Of a stretch of 6,912 bases of DNA, positions 1 through 5,949 are shown in pieces. The stretch is taken from contig JAHFCD010000121.1 in assembly GCA_023249695.1 (NCBI GenBank), forward strand, positions 1 to 6,912. The letters run 5' to 3'. Origin of the DNA: Elusimicrobiota bacterium (GTDB lineage: Bacteria; Elusimicrobiota; Elusimicrobia; UBA1565; UBA9628). A model generated the notes under the pieces. It did no database searches. It was not told where the DNA came from and saw only the letters and a program-made list of their open reading frames with translations. Both the position numbers and the translations under genes were made by a program. How positions within the stretch are numbered: the first letter of the stretch is position 1; each line of letters starts with the position of its first letter.

Positions 1-1
1 G

Positions 2-1972
2 GCCGCGCTCGCGTTGCTCGTCGGAGGGTGGCCGGTGGGCGCCTGGCTCGAGACCTTGCGCGACCCCGAGGGCCGCCGCCGCGCGCTGCGCGCGATCCTT
101 CCGCTGCTGCTGCTCTCCGTCCTTCTTCCCGCCGGCGCGTCGGCCCAGCAGTTCCCGCCGAAGGAGATGCTCGAGGAACTGCGCACGCGCCTCCTCGAGA
201 AGCCCGAGTGCGGCGTCTCCTGCGCGGACCTGCCGCGGCTGCAGCTGACGGCGACGGGCGGCTGGCTCAGCCTGAAGCTCGATATACATGCCGCCGCGGC
301 GACGGCCGTGCCGGTGCCCAGCGGCGGCCGCGAATGGACGCCCTCCAAGGCCTTTCTCGACGGGGCTCCCGCGGCCTTGCGCCGCAGCGAAGACGGCTCG
401 CTGTGGACGCCGGTTCCCGCCGGCGCCCATGCGCTCGTTTTCGAGGGACCCTTGCCCGAGCGCGACACGGTGCAGATCGCCCTGCCGCTCAAGCCGCACC
501 GCGTGACCTCGTCGGTCACGGGCTGGGTCCTCAACGGCGTGCGCGACGACGGACGCTCCGAGGATAATCTGCAGCTGTCCCGTTCGCGGGGAGCCGAGAG
601 CTCCGCGGCGGCGGCCGAGACCGCGCGCGCGCAGGGCATCTTCCCTCCCTTCCTGCGCGTCGAGCGCACGGTGCGCCTGGGCTTGTCCTGGTCCGTCGAA
701 ACGACGGTGACGCGCCTGACTCCGCCCGGCGCGCCGGTCGTCGTGCAGATTCCGCTTCTACCGGGCGAGTCCGTAACCGCGCCGGAGCTGCGCGCGGTCA
801 ACGGGAAGGTCACGGCGAACCTCGCGCCCCAGGCGATGTCCTTCGCGTGGACCTCGGTCCTCCAGGAAACCAAGGAGCTGGCGCTCGTATCGCCCTCGTC
901 CGGGCCGTGGACGGAATCGTGGCGCGTCGAGCCGGGTCCGCTGTGGCATCTGAATGCCTCGGGCTTGGCTCCGATCTATGAAGAGGCTCATCCCGGACCG
1001 CGCTCGCTGACATTCCGGCCGCGCCCGGGCGAGACGGTGTCCTTGAAAATCACCCGCCCCGCGGCGGTCTCCGGTCAGACCTTGACGGTGGACCAGAGCG
1101 TGCTGACGCTCAAGCCCGGCGTGCGGGCGACCGACGCGGGCTTGGCTCTGTCCTTGCGCAGCAGCCGCGGCGACCGTCAGGTGCTGACCTTGCCGGAAGG
1201 CGCCGACCTGCTCGGGGTTCGAGTCGACGGCTCCGTGCAGCCGCTGCGCCTGGAGGGCCGCCGCTTGACGGTGCCGGTCACGCCGGGCGCGCACACGGTC
1301 GACGTGGATTGGCGCCAGCCCGGCGGCGCCCGCCTCTTCTACCGGGTGCCGGAGGCGGACCTCGGCGCGCCGAGCGTCAACTCGCATGTTCGCGTGGAGA
1401 TGCCCTCCGGACGCTGGACCTTGCTGCTCGGGGGCCGAGGCCTGGGCCCGGCCGTCCTGTTCTGGAGCATGCTGGCCGTCTTCCTTCTCGTGAGCGTGGG
1501 CCTCGGCAAGACGGGCGTCACGCCGCTGAAGTGGAACCAGTGGTTTCTGCTGTCGCTGGGCCTGACGCAGCTGAGCGCCATGGGCGGCTTGATGGTCGCG
1601 GGGTGGTTCGTGGTCGTGGGACTGCGCGGAGCCCATCCGCCCGAGGGGCGCCGCGAGTTCAATCTGGCTCAGATCTTTCTCGCGGCCATGACCGCCGCGG
1701 CCGCGGTTTACCTGTTCCTCGCGATCAAGCGGGGGCTTCTGGGCTCGCCGGACATGCAGATCTCGGGCAACGGCTCCGGAGCGCACTTGCTGCGCTGGTA
1801 CCTGGACCGCGCCGATTCGACCTTGCCCCGCCCGTGGGTGCTCTCCGTTCCGTTGAGCGTGTATCGGGCGGGCATGCTGTGCTGGGCTCTGTGGCTGGCC
1901 GACGCGCTGACGCGCTGGGCGCGCTGGGCTTGGGACTGCTGCGGGACGGGCGGGCTCTGGCGCGGCAAGTAG
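2..1972 (+). CDS. Large envelope protein of unknown function: beta-rich ectodomain with C-terminal membrane helices (5' end open)
   Basis: I do not recognise this family with confidence. The frame is open to the left edge, so the gene may begin upstream. Residues here count from the TTG at 14. A hydrophobic stretch at the very start is followed by an arginine-rich loop (16-26) and a hydrophobic segment (27-39) ending ASA-QQ (42-46), which could be a signal peptide or a membrane helix. After it come a short helix-like stretch, a C-x3-C pair (C66, C70), and about 400 residues of alternating hydrophobic/polar sequence typical of beta sandwiches. Four likely membrane helices follow at about 480-497, 511-540, 550-573 and 608-632, with a tryptophan-rich tail. 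I infer an inner-membrane protein with a large periplasmic domain. Enzyme motifs are not visible. The stop is TAG at 1970. Alternative starts are GTG 35, which has a good ribosome site, and TTG 53. Confidence 0.8.
   Translation, partial: AALALLVGGWPVGAWLETLRDPEGRRRALRAILPLLLLSVLLPAGASAQQFPPKEMLEELRTRLLEKPECGVSCADLPRLQLTATGGWLSLKLDIHAAAATAVPVPSGGREWTPSKAFLDGAPAALRRSEDGSLWTPVPAGAHALVFEGPLPERDTVQIALPLKPHRVTSSVTGWVLNGVRDDGRSEDNLQLSRSRGAESSAAAAETARAQGIFPPFLRVERTVRLGLSWSVETTVTRLTPPGAPVVVQIPLLPGESVTAPELRAVNGKVTANLAPQAMSFAWTSVLQETKELALVSPSSGPWTESWRVEPGPLWHLNASGLAPIYEEAHPGPRSLTFRPRPGETVSLKITRPAAVSGQTLTVDQSVLTLKPGVRATDAGLALSLRSSRGDRQVLTLPEGADLLGVRVDGSVQPLRLEGRRLTVPVTPGAHTVDVDWRQPGGARLFYRVPEADLGAPSVNSHVRVEMPSGRWTLLLGGRGLGPAVLFWSMLAVFLLVSVGLGKTGVTPLKWNQWFLLSLGLTQLSAMGGLMVAGWFVVVGLRGAHPPEGRREFNLAQIFLAAMTAAAAVYLFLAIKRGLLGSPDMQISGNGSGAHLLRWYLDRADSTLPRPWVLSVPLSVYRAGMLCWALWLADALTRWARWAWDCCGTGGLWRGK
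23..28 (+). promoter_or_regulatory. Possible Shine-Dalgarno for an internal GTG start at 35
   Basis: GGAGGG lies six bases before an in-frame GTG at 35. Starting there would give a protein of about 645 residues whose N-terminus (arginine-rich, then hydrophobic, then ASA-QQ) looks like a long signal peptide. It may be a chance match in GC-rich coding sequence, because the frame also stays open and hydrophobic upstream to the window edge. Confidence 0.25.
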
Positions 1973-2001
1973 GGCCGCTCCGCTCGGGAAATATGGTTGA
2001 A

Positions 2002-2027
2002 TTTCTCGTCGGTCTCTCGACGAGAAA
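2002..2027. promoter_or_regulatory. Perfect 9-bp inverted repeat abutting the start codon of the XdhC-MocA fusion
   Basis: TTTCTCGTC (2002-2010) and GACGAGAAA (2019-2027) are perfect reverse complements separated by eight bases, and the ATG follows at 2028. In RNA this would form a hairpin that ends at the start codon and hides the only weak Shine-Dalgarno-like bases (GAG, 2022-2024). In DNA it could be a dyad operator. A terminator for the upstream gene is less likely, because no T-run follows the right arm. The region is AT-richer than its surroundings. Function is inferred; the symmetry is seen directly. Confidence 0.55.
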
Positions 2028-3749
2028 ATGAGCGCACCCCGCCCCCACGAAGTCCTGGCCGCCCTGCGAGCCCTCGAGGACCTGGCCTCCGGGGACCCGA
2101 TGAGCGTGCGCGGCGTCCTGGCGACCTTGGTCTCCATCGACGGCGCGCTCGGCGACCGCCCGGGCGCCTCCTTCGTGATCGCCGACGACACGGCGGCCGG
2201 CGGCGAAGGCGTCCTGGCCGTCGCCTCCGTCCCCGAGGCCCTGCGCGACGCGGCCCTGGCGGCGATCGAAGCGCGGAGCCCGCGCCTCGTCGAGGTCGAC
2301 CTGACCGAGGACGACGCGATCTTCGGTCCGGGCGGCCTGTCCGGGCGCGCCGAGGTCTGGGTCGAGCCCATCACCGGCGAGCTGCGCGAGCGTCTGCGCG
2401 AGGTCCGCGAGAGCCTGCTGCGCGGCGAGGGCCTCGTCATCGAGTTCGCGCTGTCCGGCGAGGACGCCGGCCGCCGGCGCCACTTCCCGCCCGACCATCC
2501 CGGCGTGAAGGCCTGCTACCAGGAAGGCGAGCCGGAGCTCGAGGAAGAGAACTCGCGCGGGGGCGTGCGCCGCCTGATGCGGTATCCCTTGATTCCCATG
2601 GGCAAAGCGCTGATCCTCGGCTCCGGTGAGGACTGCCGCCGCCTGGCCGAATTATTGGACCGTCTCGGCTTCGTCGTCACGGTCGCCGACCATCGCCCCG
2701 GACGCCTTCACGGCGAGGGCTGGGACCGCGCGCGCTGGCAGCTCGTGTCGGGCGGCTGGGAGGCGGCGCGCGGCGCCTGCCGTCCCGACCTCGACACCTA
2801 CGTCGTCGTCGCGACGCGCAGCCATTCCGCCGACCTGCGCGCCTTGAAGGGCGCGGTGCCGAGCCCCGCCCGCTACGTCGGCCTCGTCGGCGCGGTCGGC
2901 GGCGCGGCCAAGCTGTTGGGCGAGCTTCGAGAAAGCGGCGTCGAACCGCGCGCCGGCGCGTTCTCCGCTCCGGCCGGCCTCGACGTCGGCGCCGAGACCT
3001 CCGAGGAGATCGCGCTCGCGATCACCGCGGAGATCCTGGCCGTCCGCGCCGAGCGCAAAGGGGGCCGTCCCGCGCGCGCGCGCGCGGCCGGCTCGTCTCC
3101 CCTTCAGCGAAAGGGGGGCGTCAAGATTCCCGGCCTCGTGCTCGCCGCCGGACGCGGCAAGCGCTTCGGCGCCGCGTCCAAGATGCTCGCGGCCGTGGAC
3201 GGCCGCCCCGTCCTGCGCCACGTCGTCGAGTCCGCGCTCGCCGCCCGCCTCGATCCCGTCATCGTCGTGCTCGGCGCCGGCGCCGAGCACGGCCTCAAGG
3301 CCATCGAGGGGCTCGACGATCCGCGCCTGCGCGTCGTGTTCAACCCCTCGTGGTCCACGGGCAAGGCCTCCTCGTTCGAGGTCGGGCTTCGCGAGGTTCC
3401 ATCCGACGCCCCCGGCGTCGTGGCGCTGCTCGGCGACATGCCGCGCGTGCCCGCCTGGCTCATCGAGCGCGTCATCGCGGAGTTCGAGCTGTCGGGCGCC
3501 CTGACCTTCCCGATTTATCCCGGCACCGAGGGCCCCGTGAAGGGCCATCCGACCGCGTATCCCCGCGAATTGTTCGGCGAGATCGGCCGCCTCGTCGGCG
3601 ACGACACCGCGATGGCCGCGGTGCGCGCGCATTGGGCGGAGGCGGTCAAGATCCCGCTCGACGACGGCGGCACGCAGGCCGACATCGACACCGCCCAGGA
3701 CCTCGAGCTGCTCAACGTGAAGCCGGAGACGCAGGGCCGGCTCCTGTAG
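2028..3749 (+). CDS. XdhC/CoxI-like domain fused to MocA-type molybdenum cofactor cytidylyltransferase
   Basis: This 573-residue protein joins two molybdenum-hydroxylase maturation modules. Residues about 25-110 resemble the XdhC N-domain. Residues 192-340 resemble its Rossmann domain: GKALILGSGE at 192, ARYVGLVG at 281, then GLDVGAETSEEIA. Residues 367-565 are an NTP-transferase domain of the MocA/MobA family: LAAGRGKRFG (372-381), GDMP (469-472), KGHP (505-508) and DIDT (552-555). MocA converts molybdopterin cofactor to its cytosine dinucleotide; XdhC proteins hold and deliver cofactor to xanthine dehydrogenase-type enzymes. LAAG rather than LAGG favours the CTP-using type. The XdhC half lacks the usual GGC motif and the later conserved cysteine, so it may be a divergent scaffold. 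ATG 2028 is the first start after an in-frame stop at 1998. No hydroxylase is visible nearby. The C-terminal call is strong and the N-terminal one good. Confidence 0.9.
   Translation: MSAPRPHEVLAALRALEDLASGDPMSVRGVLATLVSIDGALGDRPGASFVIADDTAAGGEGVLAVASVPEALRDAALAAIEARSPRLVEVDLTEDDAIFGPGGLSGRAEVWVEPITGELRERLREVRESLLRGEGLVIEFALSGEDAGRRRHFPPDHPGVKACYQEGEPELEEENSRGGVRRLMRYPLIPMGKALILGSGEDCRRLAELLDRLGFVVTVADHRPGRLHGEGWDRARWQLVSGGWEAARGACRPDLDTYVVVATRSHSADLRALKGAVPSPARYVGLVGAVGGAAKLLGELRESGVEPRAGAFSAPAGLDVGAETSEEIALAITAEILAVRAERKGGRPARARAAGSSPLQRKGGVKIPGLVLAAGRGKRFGAASKMLAAVDGRPVLRHVVESALAARLDPVIVVLGAGAEHGLKAIEGLDDPRLRVVFNPSWSTGKASSFEVGLREVPSDAPGVVALLGDMPRVPAWLIERVIAEFELSGALTFPIYPGTEGPVKGHPTAYPRELFGEIGRLVGDDTAMAAVRAHWAEAVKIPLDDGGTQADIDTAQDLELLNVKPETQGRLL
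3053..3122 (+). repeat. Linker with imperfect direct repeat, (CG)8 tract and G-rich hairpin at the domain junction
   Basis: Two similar stretches at about 3053-3069 and 3107-3122 (GCG, then AAAGGGGG, then GTC) lie 18 codons apart. Each encodes E/Q-RKGG. Between them is an uninterrupted (CG)8 run at 3071-3086 and a CCCCTT/AAGGGG stem (3099-3104 with 3111-3116, loop of six). All of this falls between the end of the XdhC domain and the start of the MocA domain, encoding a basic, alanine-rich linker. It may be the scar of the event that joined two genes, or simple slippage in a flexible linker. Confidence 0.5.
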
Positions 3750-3764
3750 CCAGGGACGGCTTTT
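3736..3764 (+). terminator. Candidate intrinsic terminator overlapping the stop of the fusion gene
   Basis: GCCG (3736-3739) pairs with CGGC (3757-3760), and CCTG (3743-3746) pairs with CAGG (3751-3754). There is a small internal loop and a TAGC tip that contains the stop codon. TTTT follows at 3761-3764. The stem is imperfect and the T-run short, so strength is uncertain. It sits between convergent genes whose stops are only 13 bases apart, where a terminator is expected. On the minus strand no T-run follows the stem. Confidence 0.4.
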
Positions 3765-4257
3765 AGTAGGCGATCGTGACGACCGACCACTTCTCGGCGC
3801 CCGCCTCGGTTTCCCAATAGAGCGTCTGCCCGGCCTTCAGGCCGAACAAGGTCTGGGCGAACGGCGACGCCCAGCTCAACTTTTCTCCGTCCTCCTCGGC
3901 CTCGTCTTCGCCGACGATGCGGATATGCTTCTTTAATCCGTCCTCGCGCTGGATCACGACCGAGGCGCCGAAGCGGATCTGATCTTTCGGCTGAGCGGCC
4001 GGGTCGACGGGAATCGCGGACTCCAGGCGCGCGCGGACATAGCGCAGGTCGCGTTCGAGCTCGCGCTTGCGTTTCTTCTTCCCTTCGACTTCTTGAAGCC
4101 CCTCGTAGCCCTTCAGCTCGGCGAGCAGCGCTTCCTCGGCGTCCTGAAGGGTCTTGAGGCCGCGCGGGGTCACGTAGTTCGGCTGAGGGGAGACCGGACG
4201 CTCGGGCGGATCCTCGTCGGGGCCCTGGGCGTCTTCTTTGACGAAGGCGCGGCTCAT
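3763..4257 (-). CDS. GreA/GreB-family transcription factor with shortened coiled coil
   Basis: This 164-residue protein starts MSRAFVKED, like GreB-type factors, and has a proline/acid-rich N-tail. NYVTPRGLKTL (27-37) opens a helical hairpin that ends near RDLRYVRARLESAIPVDP (69-86). Residues about 92-164 form the FKBP-like domain that docks on RNA polymerase: IRFGASVVI, IRIVGEDEA, SWASPFAQTLFG. Gre factors reach through the secondary channel and stimulate cleavage of backtracked RNA using acidic residues at the coiled-coil tip. Here the hairpin is about ten residues or more shorter than E. coli GreB as I remember it, and the GDRSEN-type tip is replaced by YEGLQEVEGKKKR. Cleavage activity is therefore doubtful; a polymerase-binding regulator such as Rnk is an alternative. 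ATG at 4257 fits the family N-terminus, but no Shine-Dalgarno precedes it, only the palindromic repeat. It is the last gene of the minus cluster. Confidence 0.88.
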   Translation of the reverse strand: MSRAFVKEDAQGPDEDPPERPVSPQPNYVTPRGLKTLQDAEEALLAELKGYEGLQEVEGKKKRKRELERDLRYVRARLESAIPVDPAAQPKDQIRFGASVVIQREDGLKKHIRIVGEDEAEEDGEKLSWASPFAQTLFGLKAGQTLYWETEAGAEKWSVVTIAY

Positions 4258-4370
4258 GCGTCTAGGCCGGGCCGCGAGCGGCCCGGCACAGACGCGGCGG
4301 AGGAGGGCCTTATAGCATCTAGGCCGGGCCGCGAGCGGCCCGGCACAGACGCGGCTGAGGAAGGCCTCAT
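4254..4370 (-). other. Speculative 38-codon ORF made of the repeat, overlapping the Gre-like start by ATGA
   Basis: Within the tandem repeat, an ATG at 4370-4368 opens a frame of two 19-residue units (MRPSSAASVPGRSRPGLDA, then the same with I for M). Its TGA (4256-4254) overlaps the ATG of the Gre-like gene in an ATGA arrangement. There is no Shine-Dalgarno. Three of the four base differences between units are synonymous in this frame; the fourth is Met/Ile. The plus strand is also open across the repeat, so coding is not shown. If translated, it could couple ribosomes into the Gre-like gene, which has no ribosome site of its own. Confidence 0.15.
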
Positions 4371-4379
4371 AGCGTCTAG
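4258..4379. repeat. Tandem 57-bp palindromic repeat (two units plus 8-bp fragment) between hisS and the Gre-like gene
   Basis: Units at 4258-4314 and 4315-4371 match at 53 of 57 positions, and a third partial copy, GCGTCTAG, follows at 4372-4379. Each unit contains a strong stem: GCCGGGCC (4266-4273) with GGCCCGGC (4280-4287) around GCGAGC. An outer six-base arm, GCGTCT (4258-4263) with AGACGC (4290-4295), lies beyond a small internal loop. In the second unit the outer-arm change keeps a G-U pair in minus-strand RNA. The hisS stop codon (4378-4376) lies inside the fragment, and the Gre-like ATG touches the other end, so the repeat fills the whole gap. It could be a REP-like element, an attenuator or RNA-stability hairpins. 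No T-run follows either stem, so simple intrinsic termination is unlikely. Confidence 0.9.
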
Positions 4380-5677
4380 TGTTTTCCGGCGATGAGCGCG
4401 CAGGCTTCGTCGAGCGTCAGGGCCTGCTCCTCGCCCGTGGCGAGCGCCTTGACCTGCATGACGCCGCGCCCGGCTTCGTCGGGGCCGATGACGATCGCGT
4501 AGCCGGCCTTCTTCTGGTCGGCGTACTTGAACTGGGTCTTGAGCTTCCCGCCGCCGGGATACACGTCGATGGCGAGCCCTTTGGCGCGCAGGGCGGCGCC
4601 GATCTCGAGCGAGCGGCCGCGGAGTTCGTCGGAGAACACGGTCACGACGGCGTCGGGCGCGGCGGTGTCGCCGTTCTTGCCCGTTTCCTCGAGGATCAGC
4701 ATCAGCCGCTCGAAGCCGATCGAGCCGCCGCACGCGGGCGTGGACGGGCCGCCGAACTTCTCGGTCAGCCTGTCGTAGCGGCCGCCTCCGCCGAGGGAGC
4801 CGGACAAGGACGCGTGCCGGAACTCGAATACCGGCCCCGTGTAATAACCCATCCCGCGCATCAGGCTCGGGTCCACGGCGATCGAAGCGGCGGGGACGAG
4901 GGCTTTGACGGCGGCGATGATCTTGTCGAGCGGCTCCGTCGCCGCGCCGTCTTCGACGAGCAGGGACTTCACCAAAGCATCCGCCGCCGCCTGGCCCACC
5001 GAGGCGACGAGCTCCGCGATGACCGCGTCGCGGCCGATCTTGTCGAGCTTGTCGACGACCACGCAGGCGTGCCCGCGCTTGTCTTCAGGCACGCTCGCCG
5101 CGGCCAGGGCTTGATCCACGAGCCGGCGGTCGTTGAGGTGCACCTTCACGCCGTCCAGGCCGAACGCCTTGAACACGGCGAGGATCGCCGTGATGACCTC
5201 GACCTCGGCGCCCCAGGAGTCGGAGCCGATGATGTCCACGTCGCACTGGGTGAACTCGCGGTAGCGGCCCTTCTGCGCGCGCTCGGCGCGCCAGACGGGG
5301 CCGAGGTTGAAGGCCTTAAAGGGATGGGAAAGCTGGGAGCCGTGCTTCGAGTACCAGCGCGCCAGCGGCAAGGTCAGGTCGAAGCGCAGGCCGAGGTCGG
5401 CGAGGTCCGAGCGCTCTTCGAGCGCTCTTGAGTACGCCTCGCCGCGCTTCATGATCTTGAAGATCAGCTTCTCGTTCTCGCCGCCGCCCTGGCCGGTGAG
5501 CACGGACAGCTCCTCGACGGCGGGCGTCGCCACGGGCTGGAACCCGAACGAGCGATAGACGCCCGTGATCGTCTCGACGGCGCGCGCGCGGGCGGCGACC
5601 TGGTCGGGCAGGAAGTCGCGGAATCCCGACGGAGGGGTCGTGGGTAGGGCCATGGCGGATAGATTAGCAAAACTCAC
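4376..5677 (-). CDS. hisS: Histidyl-tRNA synthetase
   Basis: HisRS is a class II synthetase that activates histidine with ATP and charges tRNA-His in the cytoplasm. The 433 residues match the usual length. Visible landmarks are SGFRDFLPD (17-25), RFDLTLPLARW (98-108), class II motif 2 around VWRAERAQKGRYREFTQCD (128-146), the histidine-binding loop LMRGMGYYTGPVFEF (near 271-285), and the glycine-rich motif 3 region GGGGRYDRL to GFERLMLIL (near 294-325). The last 100 residues form the anticodon-binding domain. The GTG at 5677 overlaps the toxin stop as GTGA and has GGGAGG four bases upstream. An in-frame ATG at 5653 (MALPTTPPSG) fits the common family start but lacks a Shine-Dalgarno. The gene ends in TAG inside the first bases of the tandem repeat. 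Function is secure; the exact start is not. Confidence 0.97.
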   Translation of the reverse strand: MSFANLSAMALPTTPPSGFRDFLPDQVAARARAVETITGVYRSFGFQPVATPAVEELSVLTGQGGGENEKLIFKIMKRGEAYSRALEERSDLADLGLRFDLTLPLARWYSKHGSQLSHPFKAFNLGPVWRAERAQKGRYREFTQCDVDIIGSDSWGAEVEVITAILAVFKAFGLDGVKVHLNDRRLVDQALAAASVPEDKRGHACVVVDKLDKIGRDAVIAELVASVGQAAADALVKSLLVEDGAATEPLDKIIAAVKALVPAASIAVDPSLMRGMGYYTGPVFEFRHASLSGSLGGGGRYDRLTEKFGGPSTPACGGSIGFERLMLILEETGKNGDTAAPDAVVTVFSDELRGRSLEIGAALRAKGLAIDVYPGGGKLKTQFKYADQKKAGYAIVIGPDEAGRGVMQVKALATGEEQALTLDEACALIAGKH

Positions 5678-5949
5678 CGGTCCTCCCGTGTATGCCAGAT
5701 TCGGAGCACGAAGACGGTCTTCTCCCGGATCTCATAGCGCAATTCATGCCGGCCGATCAGCCACCGGCGTACCTCTCGCGGTTCAAATTCCTCGAGCGTC
5801 TCGCCGATGCGCGGCTGTTCGAGAAGCCGCAGCGGGGCGGCGACGAGGGCCTTCACGGCTTTCGCGGCGGCCGCCGGGCTTGATTTCGTCCGGAAGGCGT
5901 GCAGGCGCGCGAGATCCTCACGCGCCGCCTCGGTCCACTGGAGCTTCAC
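5674..5949 (-). CDS. RelE/ParE-superfamily toxin of a toxin-antitoxin pair
   Basis: The 91 residues show the compact RelE/ParE fold. An N-terminal strand (KLQWTEAAREDLARL) leads into two helices. Then come PRIGETLEEFEPREVRRWLIG, a strand reading YEIREKTVFVLRIW, and the family's typical end RIWHTREDR (83-91). Members either cut mRNA on the ribosome (RelE type) or poison DNA gyrase (ParE type). The partner antitoxin and the sequence style favour ParE, but the target cannot be read from the sequence. The start is GTG at 5949-5947, immediately after the antitoxin TAG, so the two genes abut without a gap and are probably translated in tandem. The stop TGA (5676-5674) overlaps the hisS GTG. The protein is full-length with no obvious defect. 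Confidence 0.88.
   Translation of the reverse strand: MKLQWTEAAREDLARLHAFRTKSSPAAAAKAVKALVAAPLRLLEQPRIGETLEEFEPREVRRWLIGRHELRYEIREKTVFVLRIWHTREDR
5682..5687 (-). promoter_or_regulatory. Shine-Dalgarno for hisS inside the toxin gene
   Basis: On the minus strand GGGAGG is followed by ACCG and then GTG, the candidate hisS start that shares GTGA with the toxin stop. Spacing of four bases is short but workable. This favours coupled translation of hisS from the GTG at 5677 over the unsupported ATG at 5653. Confidence 0.45.

Noticed and set aside
758..2440. A 560-codon open frame on the minus strand spanning the envelope gene and the start of the fusion gene.
   Set aside because: It is antisense to two well-supported genes, crosses the gap between them, and has the arginine/proline/alanine-rich composition typical of GC-rich shadow frames.
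3057..3064. Possible programmed frameshift site (A3G5 run) in the fusion linker.
   Set aside because: The downstream MocA domain is in the same frame as the XdhC domain, and no alternative frame gives a sensible product.
4258..4379. CRISPR-like array.
   Set aside because: There are only two near-identical tandem units with no unique spacers and no cas genes; the whole 57-bp unit repeats.
4093..4395. A plus-strand open frame of 100 codons containing the 19-residue repeat units.
   Set aside because: It is mostly antisense to the Gre-like gene, with no ribosome site and no start near the repeat. The synonymous pattern within the repeat is reported as a finding, but the frame is not called as a gene.
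5409..5430. An 11-base tandem direct repeat (GAGCGCTCTTC, GAGCGCTCTTG) inside hisS.
   Set aside because: It encodes an ordinary helix-like stretch (SRALEERSD) without breaking the frame; too short to treat as anything but chance or a minor slippage product.
4379..5431. A 350-codon open frame on the plus strand.
   Set aside because: It is fully antisense to hisS, whose motifs are unmistakable; GC-rich DNA leaves the opposite frame open.
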